From: Camarhynchus parvulus
Lineage: Eukaryota > Chordata > Aves > Passeriformes > Thraupidae
Direction of reading: 5' to 3'
Length of the DNA stretch: 64,000 bases
Assembly (NCBI RefSeq): GCF_901933205.1
Contig: NC_044574.1
Location: forward strand, 18,585,733 to 18,649,732
Numbering within the stretch: position 1 is the stretch's first letter; every line of letters begins with the position of its first letter. The notes under the pieces were generated by a model, which made no database searches, had not been told where the DNA came from, and saw nothing but the letters and a program-made list of their open reading frames with translations. The position numbers and the translations under genes were made by a program. Shown here piece after piece: positions 1 to 59,840 of this stretch.

Positions 1-2
1 AT

Positions 3-512
3 GCTGACAAGCCACAAGTGACTGGACAAGTCTTATTCAGGCAGAGTTACTCATATGGAAGACTGGAAGCCTTATTTTACTTGGATGGGTTTCCACTGGA
101 TAACAACCAATCCAGCAGAGCTATACACATCCACGAGCTTGGAGACCTCAGCAATGGCTGTGATTCTACAGGGGGACACTATAACCCTTTCAGAGTCAAT
201 CACCCTCGGCACCCAGGAGATTTTGGCAACTTCCTTCCTAAAGAAGGCAAAATCAGAAAATACAAAACAAACCTCTTTGCCACAGTCTTTGGTCCGTATT
301 CCATCATGGGCAGATCTGTGGTGATCCACGAGCAGGAAGATGACATGGGCAAGGGCAATAATAAGGCCAGTTTGGAAAATGGAAATGCTGGGAAACGTCT
401 GGCTTGCTGTGTGATTGGGATAAGCAACAAGAACTTGTGGGAAGAGAAGCTGCCTGAGGTTATGGACAAGAAGAAGAGAGGGCTCAACAGAAGAACATAC
501 AACCAGGCTTAG
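3..512 (+). CDS. SOD3: Extracellular superoxide dismutase [Cu-Zn], 3' part (5' end outside window)
   Basis: Secreted enzyme that converts superoxide to oxygen and hydrogen peroxide in the extracellular matrix. The 169 visible residues cover the catalytic fold; the signal peptide and N-terminal oligomerisation region lie before the window. Ligands are visible in order (numbered from the first visible codon): copper histidines in HIHE (42, 44), the bridging His of GGHYNP (59), zinc ligands His67, His70 and Asp73 in NHPRHPGDFGN, and the last copper His in VVIHE (109). Cys53 and a Cys of RLACC (135/136) would form the fold's disulfide, and Arg132 is the active-site arginine. The short zinc loop and the basic tail (DKKKRG...NRR) point to the extracellular SOD3 form, not SOD1. 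The reading frame is intact to the TAG stop at 510-512. The tail has no cysteine, unlike the mammalian enzyme. The gene is convergent with CCDC149. Confidence 0.96.
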   Translation, partial: ADKPQVTGQVLFRQSYSYGRLEALFYLDGFPLDNNQSSRAIHIHELGDLSNGCDSTGGHYNPFRVNHPRHPGDFGNFLPKEGKIRKYKTNLFATVFGPYSIMGRSVVIHEQEDDMGKGNNKASLENGNAGKRLACCVIGISNKNLWEEKLPEVMDKKKRGLNRRTYNQA

Positions 513-700
513 GTGAAGTGCAAAGTGCCAGCTACAGCCTGGGCAGCACTAAGTAACTCAGGCTGTGCTGTTGCCCACCTAGATATATGGCTGAAGGATT
601 CCTATTTGCTTGCTCCTCTATGAAATGTATATCACTTTTGTAGAGCTTCCTTTATGTAAGCCCATCAATAAAACCAGCATCAGCTCAACATTGTGAGTGT
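513..700 (+). other. SOD3: SOD3 3' UTR and cleavage region
   Basis: Short 3' UTR after the TAG stop. It carries an AATAAA hexamer at 667-672, followed about 20 bases later by a GT-rich stretch (from about 690, TTGTGAGTGTTTT) of the kind that binds CstF. Cleavage would fall near 685-695, giving a 3' UTR of about 175 bases. Confidence 0.8.
667..672 (+). terminator. SOD3 polyadenylation signal AATAAA
   Basis: Canonical hexamer 155 bases after the SOD3 stop, with a GT-rich downstream element about 20 bases further on. It is the first such hexamer after the stop. Confidence 0.82.
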
Positions 701-3465
701 TTTCTTGAAGGAGCAAAGATTCCATTTTATGCAGTTGGGAAGTTGAATGCATGTAAGCAAGACTGCAGATGGATAGGGTGTGTGGGCTAAAGAATGTGTG
801 CTCTGCAAGGGTCTTTTAAGGGATTGTTAGATACTAAAGGAAACAAGTAAGAATTTGCCTCTCATTAGACACTCTTCTGTAGTTAGGTGCCAGCTTGAAA
901 GCAGAAAGGTCTCCATGCTGTTAACAGTGTTGGGTGTTGTGTTGCAAGGCCTTGGTAGTGGATGTCCCCTGGAAATAAGGGAAAGTACAGAAATCTCTGT
1001 GTTGAACTTGAGATCCATTATGTTATTCTGCTTCTGTAGGTCTCTAGTCTGTGCCTGTTAATAACAAAGTTATATACAAAAGTTATAAAGCTGCTTAGAC
1101 AATGATGATAAAGTTAGCAGATCAGGGAGAAATATTATTTTCAAAGCAAAAAAATACTGAGTGTGTTACTTCATACAAAACTGTAGGAACAAAGTCAGTT
1201 TGGGCTGGGAGAAGTGACAGTGAAAAGATTTAAGTAAGATAATTTTCAGATTTAAAACTTTCACTTAATAAGGCTTTACATTTTAAATTTAACACAACTC
1301 AGAATATTAAAACACCACCCCATGGCTATCATTCATCTAATACTAAGAAGAGAAAAGGAAACAGAAGAGAAAAGCAGGTAGAACAAGTGTATCAGTAAAT
1401 ATTTTTATTAAAGATGACAAAATTTATTAATATGGTTTAACCACATTGTGCTGTTAATCCAAGCAGCAACAAAAGACTAGTTTGCAAATAAATTAAACTG
1501 CATAATTTAGAAAGCAAACTACAAAACAGAAGCTGGTAAACAAAATGCTATCTTTTAGAAATGCAGCAGATTTTCAACTTAATCTCAGTTAAGATTTTGA
1601 AATACATTCCTGAGCTCATAGGGATTAAAGAAATTCCACTATCTTTATTATACAAATTCCCATATGCTTAAAAATAGTCTCACTTAGAAAAGAAGCAGCA
1701 TTCTAAAAGATGCTTCTTAATCTGTCATTTTCACACACTTATTTTACAAATTCACTTAACATTATTTTTCCAATAACCACATTATCATACTTTCAAATGA
1801 AATCCTTCTCACACATAATGCATGACTTGACCTTTAAGTATGACAACCTCCTTAAAATGAGTTTGTGAAATGCAGCTTCTCCATACTCCTGCTACAAAAA
1901 TTCCCTCCCCAGTTTGCTTCCTCAAAGCCCAACACCAAAAAGGCTTACATGTCTGGTTGTGATTTCTGCACTTCTAAAATAGGACAAAAAAGGAACACAG
2001 GTCTTAAAAAACAAAACCAACCCCTCCAAATCTAAAGTAGAGTTGAGTCCACGAAAAACCACAATTTAAATTTACTGGGAAAAAAAATCGTATTAGCACA
2101 ACGATATCAATTAAAGCAATATCCGAGGAAGATACTGACAAGAATATTTAATTACTTATCACCTACTGCAGCAACAATGTCTTACTTCTGCAAGTCTCCT
2201 TGCTTTGAAGTCTTGTGTCCTGGGAGAAAGCTAAAAATGTAGCTGGAATACACATTTGCTAGAAGAGAAAGGAGAGGGCCAGTATTGCAGCAGTGGCATC
2301 ACACTGGAAATGAGGTTTCAGAGATCTGTGTATCTTACAGGAATTTAGTGATTGCAAAGATTTTAAAATTACATCTAAGAGGGGGAATGGTGTGAGGACA
2401 CTTACCAAGCTTCCCTAATTGTTGGGTTGTACATCAGTATGCTCTCACAGAAGAGACATACTGAAAAGAATCAGCACATGAGGCACTAACAAGCTGTTGA
2501 TCCAGCACTGCTTCAACCTTACACCAAGCTCTTCATTAACTAAGAGCATTAAATGGCTGTTAAGGGACCGTGAGCAAAATACTCATTCTCACCTCTCTGG
2601 GTCAGGAAAGACACAGGGCAGGGAAATAGTAAAAGACCCTCAATGTTTCTGAGTTCAACACATGAAATACTGACCCTCTGCTTTGCTTGCCTCAGTTCTG
2701 AATGCATTGGTATTTAGCTCTGTGCAGATTCAGTCTGTGAAGGATGGAAAAAATACATCTCAAACAAAATGCTATTTCATGTGGCATTCAGGCATTACAG
2801 GAAAAAATCCTGCACATTCTCCTGGAGATTTTAGTTTCTACAGCTATTTTTCTTCTGACTGTCATGAAAATGAGTCAGTAATGCAGTCAGTTACAATTAC
2901 TGGGAACATCTTAACACTCTTTCAAATATTTAAACTCTTGGGGTTTTTTCAGGTAATGAGGAATTTTAATGGGGAACAAGATAACAAAATGAAAACTTTT
3001 TACTGCTTCATATCCCTAATATGCTTAACTATTTATATAACTTTTGTTCCTAAGGACTGCTGCTTAACATCAGTGGAATGCTGCAATGTCCAATTACCCT
3101 TAAAGACAAAGTACACATATTTGAAGAGCACTCCAAGTATGGCTTTGTATCCTGCAGACAGACACTGAAAGGGTTACACAAATGCACCTGCTGGGGAAAA
3201 CACATGAGAACAGAGACAAGCCACATTTTTCACCTTCTGACTATCACTCCTTATATTTATATGTAATAATTTATATACAGCCTTTCTTCTGCTGAATACA
3301 AACCGTTCATGGGCTCTGGCACCTTGATTATGGCAGCACCTGCTACCTCATCTTACACATACAGAAGAGTTTGTCACTACTGCTAATATAAACTCTCTTT
3401 ATGCAGTAGCTGACAAGTGGGCTGTAAAAACTTGCAGCTGGCAGTTATTTGCCAAAGAAGTACTC
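701..3465. other. Convergent interval between SOD3 and CCDC149
   Basis: AT-rich sequence without a supportable gene. It contains short open frames (for example 2683-3168) with unremarkable composition. On the minus strand, AATAAA hexamers at 1644-1649 and 1404-1409 are possible distal polyadenylation signals for CCDC149, so part of this stretch may be alternative 3' UTR. Confidence 0.5.
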
Positions 3466-4898
3466 AGTCTGGGAGGGATTTCCCTTTTTATTAGTAGTAT
3501 TTTATTAAATTTGCTTTAATTCTCTCTGATTGGTTTCAAGTTCTAGGAGTGAGAAATGAACAGTTACAGACAATTAGGTCCCAAGCCAGCAGAAAAATTG
3601 CCTTGACGGCTGCTGGCCCTCAGAAGTTCCACAGCTGCAGAGACTGTTCCTTATGCTACAAACAGGAGAGGAAAGACCTGCCTCCCCTTCCCCAACAGCT
3701 GCTAACTTCAATGTTAAGCATTCCCTCGTGCTGCCTTCCTAGAAGCAGAGTGGCACAGCTCCAGCATTAGGACCAAGCTAGGGAATGACACAGCAGCTCC
3801 CTTTCCCCCCAGTCATTATAGGAATGTTTTTCTATGACTAAACCCCTTCAAGAGAAGAAGTTTAAAAAAGTGGCAACAATGCAAATAATCCTTCTATCAT
3901 ACCACAGACTGCTGAAATGAGGAGGAAAGGAAGAGTTACCCTTAATTCCAAGTAGTAAGAAAACAAAAAAGACACAAAATTCCTTTAGAAAGGAGAGCAC
4001 AGATGGAGTAGGCTGAAACCTATCACCCATTAACCAAGCCCAAGGGCCCATTCCAGCTCCTGTGAGTAGAGGAATGCAATTCCAGAAACTGACAGCCAAG
4101 TAAGCTGGACAGGACATCACTGGTTCTCCTCTTGCTTTTTCTCTGCTTTAGAAAAGCATTGCTGTTTCTTACAGTAAGACTTCTGGCTTCTTTGATGATG
4201 TTTTCTTCAGAGCTTCATTAAATTGGGCTCTCAGTATCTGGTGAAACAACTTGCTTCATTTTCATGAGACGAGCTGGGAGAGGAAAGGAAAACTTTTGTA
4301 CAGTTGACAAAATACAAAGGTATAAAGGTTTGTAATGAGAGAACTATATACATGCAGGGATGGTTTTCAGAAACATCCTGTAAGGTAATAGTGATCTTAT
4401 GCTATGGATGTACTGACAGTCACTATATGTAAAGAGAAGCAGAACACAGTCTGAGAAAGAAGCAAAAGCTCGCAGCCTTAAGATGCTTCTCAATTTATCA
4501 CTCCAAATTTTTCATCCTGGAGAGACATTTCTCAACATTATATACAGTCCAACACTAGGACCATACATGTTTCAGGAGCCTAGTGATAACAAGATAAATC
4601 ATTATCACTGGCCTCTTTCCTACACTAATGTCAATTACATCAAGCTATATAGAAACTTCAAATCATTACAGAAAACCAACATGACTAAACCTCATCACTA
4701 ATTCTTTCCCGAAGGTAATTTATGGTTTTGGTACACTACAGCCAGAACTAACAGAAAAACATATTTTTAAAAGAATTATTAACAGTTCCGTATAAAATAA
4801 TCAACCCTACAGCACAATATTTTACTGATCATATCTGCAGCAGCACAGACACTGCACAAGGATTACCCTGAGATGCTCGAGGGCCTGGATTTCATACC
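3466..4898 (-). other. CCDC149: Probable CCDC149 3' UTR
   Basis: Sequence directly after the CCDC149 TGA stop (4899-4901) in the sense of the gene. The first canonical minus-strand AATAAA hexamers after the stop are a close pair at 3501-3506 and 3487-3492, predicting a 3' UTR of about 1.4 kb. Hexamers at 1644 and 1404 could give a 3.2-3.5 kb alternative. The exact end needs transcript reads. Confidence 0.55.
3487..3506 (-). terminator. Candidate CCDC149 polyadenylation signals (two AATAAA)
   Basis: Two minus-strand AATAAA hexamers at 3501-3506 and 3487-3492, the nearest ones downstream of the CCDC149 stop codon. Cleavage would be expected around 3465-3485. Confidence 0.5.
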
Positions 4899-52420
<47,522 letters not shown>

Positions 52421-52739
52421 GGCTCCGGCGGGCCGCGGCGCCGGTGAGCGCTCCTCCCGGCCCGGCCTTCGCCGAGCAAGCCGCGGGAGAGGCGGGGACT
52501 GCGGCCACCTCTGCCGGCCCGCCCTGCCCCCCGAGTGCCGCCGGGGCCGCACGGCCGAGCTGCCGGCGGGGCCGGGCCGCGGGGCAGAGCGGTGCGGCCC
52601 GAGCGGCACCTGCCGAGGGCTGTGCGGGAGCGCCTGGGGTGCGTGCCCCAGAGAAGGGTCCTCCTCTCCTTACGTGCGCCTCCTGCATGACAGCTAGGCA
52701 CTGCTGCCATCCCAGGCCCTGGACAGCCAGGCTTCCGTG

Positions 52740-53260
52740 AGGACTGGTCCATGAGGGAAGCGGCATCAGGGAGACTTTTGTATTATATATGTGTGTAACA
52801 GATTTATGTACGCACCTGTGTTGGGTGTGTATTGCGAGAGGACAAAGCAACCACTTTCTCAAAGCATGACAGTGGAACACTGCCCACTTTGGGCACAGAT
52901 CTCCGTTGTAGCTCAGTTCACGGAGGTGTAAACAACCTCGTGACCCAGGACTTGATCTGGCTCCTTTATTGTCCGGTTAGCACAGACGCTCCTCCATCAG
53001 CGCTGGAACCCAAGCACGGCGCACACACAGCGCTGCTCACCGTTCCTGGTGCCTCTGCTCCAGCCGCGCCCTCCGCAGCTCCCACGCGTACAACATCCCC
53101 ACAGACCGGGTCTACCATGAGACGCATCATGTGCCATCTTTATTGTGCTCCTAACGCGGCGAGTACCCCCAGGACTTACGTTTTCCAGGCAGAGTCCAAG
53201 CATAATTCGTATTCGAGCAGTTTAAGCCACAAATACTCTTTGTTTTAAATAACAACACAA
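52740..53260. other. CCDC149 upstream flank with second CpG-rich patch
   Basis: A second, smaller CpG-rich patch spans about 52970-53180. It contains open frames on both strands (52832-53248 +, 52997-53203 -) that I do not recognise. On the minus strand there is a consensus donor GTAAGT at 53179-53174 after ...GCCTGGAAAAC, so an upstream noncoding exon is conceivable, but the sequence alone does not prove it. Confidence 0.35.
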
Positions 53261-56200
53261 ACAGCACAAGACAACATGATAAAATATGGATGCCTTGTTC
53301 CTTACCACAATTTACCCATTGTTAAGATTTGTTTGTGGTTTGGTGTCTAGGCACAATGGCCTTCTGTTCTCTAAAATGGCTTGGAGAGCCCCATTTGACA
53401 ACTTCACATCCCTTTGAGCACGTGATGCCTCGGCCTTGCCACTGAGAACATTTCTGTTCCAGGTGCTTACATAGTTATATAAGCTCATGGCTTATATAGA
53501 AAGAAACATAGGCCATATTGAAATTCAACAGGAAATCTCTTTGAATGGAAGATTATAAATTTTAATAAATGCCTGTGGTTATCTCCATATTAAAAAGGAA
53601 AAAAAAAGAAGTCCAGGAGAGCAGCTAGCTTTAGTATGCAACTTTAGTTGGATAGTTGCAAAGTTCATACATTTCACCTGCTAAATTATTAACATAGACA
53701 TTTTCTCCAAATTATGAACCATTTTCTCCTATATTAGCTGTTCCTCATCTCTAGGCATTCTGTAACTTTAATGCCGTAGAGGATGCATTTGTCTTTGCTA
53801 GTTGTCCATATTTTTCTGTGGTTTATGTTGTCATGTGCGTGATATATTCCAGTCCTGCATCTCCTTGCAGGCTTCTCAGCAAACTGTTTCTGAAAACAGC
53901 ACCTTATTTGCACAGGCAAATAGCAAATAATGAAAATTAAATTAACAAGAACTATAATTTAAACCACTGCTTTAAAGAATTGTTAATTATATTAGAAACT
54001 CAAACATTTTCTTAGTGTTGTTAATAGTTAAAGTTATACAACTGCTAGTGCAGATGAACCAAACAGAATATTTTTCCCAGTTCTGCTTCTCATTTACAGA
54101 ATTTCTCTCCTTTGTTTTCTTGGTTGTGTAGCATGCTGGACTCAGAATACTCCTGCAGAAAGAGCACTGCTTTAAGAAAGATAACCCTTCAAAAGCCCTC
54201 ATTTTTGAGGGATGCCACTCATTTTAATCCCAAATATGCTCGCACTCCTCACAAACGTACAGTTTTAATTTTTATTGATGATAAGTATTCAAATGAGAAG
54301 TAAATATTCAAGAAAGGTTATTAAAACAAAAGGAACTCTCAATGTTTTCAGCTCTTATGATTTTATCAAAAGGCTGATGAGAGCTGGTGTTTTTCAGAAA
54401 GCCCAAGCTCTTGTATGAGAATAACCACTTTCTTTTGAAGTAAAAGTAAGATTCAAGGGAATAAATTAAAAATAAGCTGAAATGTGCCTTGAGTACATTT
54501 GATAGGATCAGAAAGAAAATAAAAGGACCCAAATATGTATTTTTTAGTAGTCCTTTTCAGTTCCTGATATCAAAACTCTTGTCAATTTCTTTCACTTTTC
54601 TTTCCTCTCTGCCTTACTTACCCGTGGTTAGTGCAAAACCCCAGTGTAAGTCCCAGTTGGAAGCAGGCTATTTCTGCAGCCACTAGGCAGGAACAGATTG
54701 AGATATAGGTCCTGTTGTAACTCAGGCAACCAAGTTAAGAAGATGACAGAAAAGAAATACTATCACCCTAGTTTATAAATAGGAAACTGAAGAGAGTAGT
54801 GATTGCCTTGCCCAAGAAAACGGAAGTTTCAAACAAAACCAGTAAGCAAAATTGCAGGTTTCATGAGTACCAGTCTGCTGTTTTAATTGCAAAACTAACA
54901 GGGTGCCTTGTTTTTTTCCTGCCTGCTGCAGTAACTGCTTTTGCACCATTGCATTGCTCCTATTAGAAGAACACAGTGAATGCCTGAGACAAAAAAATCA
55001 TCTCTCAACCTTCCTCTTCAGCTACCATCCCGTTGTCTTTGTCTCTAGATCTGTTATCTTCTCTGCTTTCTTCCTCTATACATTCACTAGATAAACTTAT
55101 CTGCTTCTAGTGTTTCATCTTCCTTCTCTGCAATTCTGCTTTGTGATCAATCTTTCCCTTAGTATCTTGATTTCATCTGTCTTTTCACCAGATTACCCTC
55201 CACTTCTCTAAGCATTTTCTACATTTCATTAAGAAAGCTCCAAACTTTCTGAAAAACTTTTTTTGGCCTGGACAAATTACACATTCAGAATCAGATCTAA
55301 GCTACTGTGTCTCATTGATGCGAGTACTCAGGTAAATACATGTAAGAGATTTAAACAACAGTTTTCATTTGTAGGAGATTTAATCAACATTCCTAAAACA
55401 CAGCTTTCAGAAATCAGTGTCTTTGTTATAAATTAAGAAAGAAAACACCCTGGGTTTGTATCCATGGGTAAGCGAATGAAGGGATTGCTTCAAATTTTGC
55501 AGCCTCTTTTTGTCAACATTTGTCTGCTGCACTAACACCATCATTATATCTACATCCAACTGTAAGGAAATATATGAGTAAAAACCCAATGTAAATCCTT
55601 AAGATCTGGACAGGCTACATAATTGAAATGTAATGAAAACATGTAGTGCTTGTCTCCTGAAGGATGATTCAATCTGACTCTCCATGGATGTTTCAGGGTT
55701 CCATTTAATCAGGGTTTAAATACCTCTAAATAAGAATATAACCTATCAAACATAAAACATGCATTTTAGTACTCTTGGTAATTTATACTGGCATTATTCT
55801 GCTTCATGTTCTTGCTAATCTGATGATAACCACATGCTCAAAACTTCATGCACACATTTTAGAGGACATATACTTTGTTTAGCTTTTGTCTGTTCCCATA
55901 TTTGTTTTCTTCCGCCTTTCCTTTTTTAGAGGCTGCTTTTTGTCCATTTATATTCCAGCTGCACCTTCTCAATTTTCTCAGGTTCATTGCTGGTTTCACT
56001 ATCCTGTATCAGCTCTTCTACTTCACCATGCATGATCTGTCAGCAGGACAATGTGATCTGCAGATCAGAAGCAGTTTAGCAGTTATTAATTTGTGTTGAA
56101 TCCTTTTGTGGCCAGTCAAAGCTGTGAAGGGCACATCTTCGGCAAACAACAAAGATCACTAAAATGATGGTGTTTCTCTTTTCCTTTTCAATGGTTTCAG

Positions 56201-58448
56201 ACCTTCAATATATTGCTTTCCTTTGTGAATTAGAGGCTTCCTGTAGCATCAAAATTGGAGGCAGTCTTTATTTTATTATTTTTTGCTGATTTTAAGCTAT
56301 CTTATGACTGTTGGTTCAACTCAATACAGGAATTCAGAGTAGAGTATCTCTCTCTTCTAGAGAGAGAGTGGAGAAAAGAGAATTTTGGGGAAGAGACAGA
56401 AACAGACTATGATCTGCACAAACCAACTCTAGGATGAAACTTGATGTTGAGGTCTGGCCAAAGAAGTGGCCAGGCAAACCAAGGCAAAGCAGCAGGTAAG
56501 AGCAGGGACTGCAGGTAGTGGGGCAGGATGCTCATGGAAAGAGTTGAAGGGAAAGTTGTAAGATGGTGAGGTAGAGGAGAAACTGCAAGTTTGGAAACAA
56601 AATTATTTTGGAAGTGAACAAACACAAAAGTACTGTCCTAACTTTTAGATTTTCTGAATGACTGAAAATCCAAACTCAAGAGTGTTCTGTTGTACAGATT
56701 TTCTAGTAGTAATATTTTATACCTAAGTTCATATGCAAGTGCTTTGAATAATTTTGTTTTAAAGCCTGATTTCTCCAAAGCCCGGTGATGTTGCAGTGTC
56801 TAACTCTTAGGCACACTCCTGTCTAGAGAAACCTCTGGCCTCCAAATACTAAAATCTTCATTGGGAAACAGCTGATTAGGTTCTTCTTAGCTTGCCTAGG
56901 GTGGAAATGCTCAAAAAAATGGGTTGGTGGGCACAGGTGTTAAAGCAGGTAACTAGCCCCTAAAAATTGCTAGCAAACACTCATTACATGGAACTGTTCA
57001 GTTCACTCGCTTTTGTGGACGTACTTAGCCTGACACCAAGTCTTCAGTGGAGTCCCCCAGGAACACCAGCCTGTGGATGAGGCTGTGCTCTGGGTGGCAT
57101 CAAACCCAACTTGGACAAGAAGCCTCTAAGCTCTCTAAAAGCATCTATAAAATTAATAGGCTTGATCCAGCCTGTATTGGAAAAGTTTGGGACTGTTGTC
57201 TCTCCTAGTAATAGCAAATAACCATGTAGGGTTTAATAACAAGTTATGTTCACCAGCAGGATTTGTGGCTCTTCCCACATCATAAGAATAAGGAAAACTC
57301 ACTAAGAACTAATAGATAGTGGTAAAGAAAACAAATACAACATCTCAGAGCCTGTTTTAAGGCTTGTCATTACAGTTGAATAGAGTTAGTGTAAATGAAT
57401 TCTGTTTTCCCAGAGGCATCAAATTCCTCCTGTCAAGACAGTCTCTCAAGAGAGGCTTGAAAGTCTCTCACTGCCCTCCTGCATTATTATTATTTTCCTT
57501 AAAATTTTCTTGCTACTGATGTAACTAAAAATTGACTATAAGATCAGAGGACGTATTTTGTCAAGTGATTCAGACAGGCACAACTGATGGATACTAAGAA
57601 AACATGTACTGCATTTTATTTTCCTCTGAATGCACGACAAAAATATAAAAAAATAGTTAATTTTACTAAAAATCCAGGTGGTAAATTCACGCTACTTTCT
57701 GCTACTATGAAATTGAAGAGTGACCCAGTACTGCCATCAAATCTGACATATGAGTGATTTTTCAGACCTGTAGGTTTAATTTTCAACTGGTGGGGTATGA
57801 CAAATCCCTGAAAGCTGTCAGACCACTGTAGTAATGTTTATTGCGGTGACCATACCAGTCTCTTCAGCATGAAGACTGTCACTTCACATATGTGGTCAAT
57901 ACTCAGCAGACTGTAAGCAAAGAACAAGATGGGATACATAAAGTACAGCCAGGTTGATCCTGTTCTTTCTAGTCAATTTAGAGAGAATAAAGAAAGAAAG
58001 CCCACTCGCAAAGAGCAAAAAATGCAATTGAAACAGAAATTACTGGGACTATCATAGCAAAATCATTTTTCATTTGAAAATGTCTGTCTGGAAAAAACCA
58101 AAATTCCTCAGCTTTGGTGTGAAGTTTCTCTGGGTTCCTGAGGAAATTTCCCATCAAACCCTGACTGTATGCTCTTGAATGGCAATGGCACTGAGCTAAG
58201 TTTGCCTGGTTTATGTTCAAATTACACAGACTTTTAGGACTACAGCCTTAGCCTTTTTTAAGTGAAGTTTGGTGAGCATTCTCTTACCTCCCTAGAAACT
58301 TGTCCAGCTAGTAAAAGCAGTTCAATCAAGAAGCTGAAGCCTTAATTCTCATCCCAGAAAAGACTGTGGTAGAAAGGATATAACTTCTCTCTCTTCACAT
58401 AAATACTTAGTTATAAAAGTACAACAGATTTAACAAGTAATTAAGGGG
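53261..58448. other. Intergenic, no gene recognised
   Basis: AT-rich unique sequence upstream of CCDC149. Short open frames only, none with a recognisable motif; pyrimidine-rich around 55000-55260 (+ strand). Confidence 0.65.
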
Positions 58449-59136
58449 TCTGTTGTTGAAGATTGCATGCAAGATGTTTTCTACTACCGTCAGTATGGCA
58501 GATTACCTTTGTCAAGTGGGCAGTTTGCCTTATCTCTCTCTTTGAGTGACCACATTCACACCTCCCTCGGGAGGGGACCTCTGCTGATAACAGACTATTG
58601 AATATCAGTGCATGACTGATAAGAACTATAATATCCCATTGGGAGATGCTCCGCCCAGAGGGAGGAGCCAAGCATTGCTGCCCAGATATAATCTGAGATT
58701 CTGGAACACCGGCATGACTTTTCTCCATGGGATTCCCCAGAGGAACAGCAGCTGCCTCTTCCTCCACTGGATCTCCAGAGGAAAGATTACATCCTTCTCT
58801 ACAGGTCCTCCTTGCTCCAACAGAACCACACCTGATACTTCAGAGGACTGCAGCCACATCTTCAATCGGACTGCCACCAACACCCTGACCAACAGGGTGT
58901 CAAGTTGGGTTCTGACTCTGTCCGTGTTGTTCTAGTGGACTGCATTGTTTATTTTATTCTTTTTATTTCTTTCCTATTAAAAAACTGTTATTTCCTGCTC
59001 CCATATTTTTGCCTGAAAGCCCCTTAATTTAAAATTATAGCAATTCAGAGGGGTGGGGAGGGTTTACATTCTCCATTTCAGGGGAGGCTCCTGCCTTCCT
59101 CAGCAGACTCCTGTCTTTCCAAACCAAGACATCTGT
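58449..59136 (+). mobile_element. Solo LTR (ERVL-like) with perfect 5-bp target-site duplication
   Basis: The LTR is 58454-59131 (678 bp), starting TGTTGAAGATTG and ending CCAAACCAAGACA. It is flanked by identical TCTGT copies at 58449-58453 and 59132-59136. Inside are a TATA-like GATATAAT at 58685-58692, an ATTAAA polyadenylation-type hexamer at 58976-58981, and the CACCAACACCCTGACCAACA block that I recognise from passerine LTRs. No retroviral coding sequence is left. Confidence 0.9.
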
Positions 59137-59609
59137 TTACATACTCCAGTTTTGAATCAAATACAAAGAAAGAGAACCTTCTAATTACCACAAGAACCAT
59201 TGGAGTAGATGCTGTTCTAGAGTGACTGCCTCTTTTCTTTGCCCCTGCTGCTCTCCTGTATGGGGAGAAAAGAGTCTCTTTTCTGCATCTTTTCCTTTAT
59301 GAATTCTAATTGTTCAATGTCAGATAATTGCTCTTATACCTAGTACTACCAGGTGGCTTAGGATCATTTTGCAGGTATATGCTTCCCCTTTAACTGCTCT
59401 GGACAAGATACAGATATATAAAAGTTGTAACATTACTCCAGAATTTCACTTGACTTATCCATTTAACTGATTCGATTATGATCTTACTAAGTTATTATTC
59501 CAGTGAAAATAGATCTATAAATTTAATTTGCTTATTACTGCTTGATCTACATTTGAATTTCATACCTTTTTGTTGACCTCTTATTGCAAAAGTTCCATAC
59601 CGTCTTGGT
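59137..59609. other. Intergenic, nothing recognised
   Basis: AT-rich sequence between the solo LTR and a possible second LTR fragment; no coding signal. Confidence 0.6.
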
Positions 59610-59840
59610 GATTTCTCACAGGCAGCTCCTCACAGCACAGCCAACAAACTCCAACTCTCTCCTCACCTAGCTAACCCACTCTTTTGTAGCACTCTTCTTC
59701 TTATTGGACACAGCTGTGGCCTATTAAGGGCAGGCCTGTTCCTACTCTTTGGTGATTAGTGCAGCTGCAACTCCTTAGGAGTGAGATTACCCTCTGCACT
59801 ATCTTTATTTTCTTACATTCTATCCCTCCACACCTTTTTT
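59610..59840. mobile_element. Possible LTR fragment, strand unsure
   Basis: The stretch with TTATTGGACACAGCTGTGGCC, then TTAAGGGCAGGCCTG, GCAGCTGCAACTCCTTAGGA and GTGAGATTACCCTCTGCAC resembles a repeated bird LTR-type sequence that I have seen in finch genomes. No clear ends or target-site duplication were found, so the family call is tentative. Confidence 0.35.

Noticed and set aside
2683..3168. 161-codon + strand frame
   Set aside because: No recognisable domain, unremarkable composition, and it lies in the convergent interval opposite possible CCDC149 3' UTR.
57040..57120. AGTGGAGTCCCCCAGG, resembling the SGVPQG motif of LINE reverse transcriptases
   Set aside because: No other RT landmark lies at the proper spacing on either side; a 16-base match alone is too weak.
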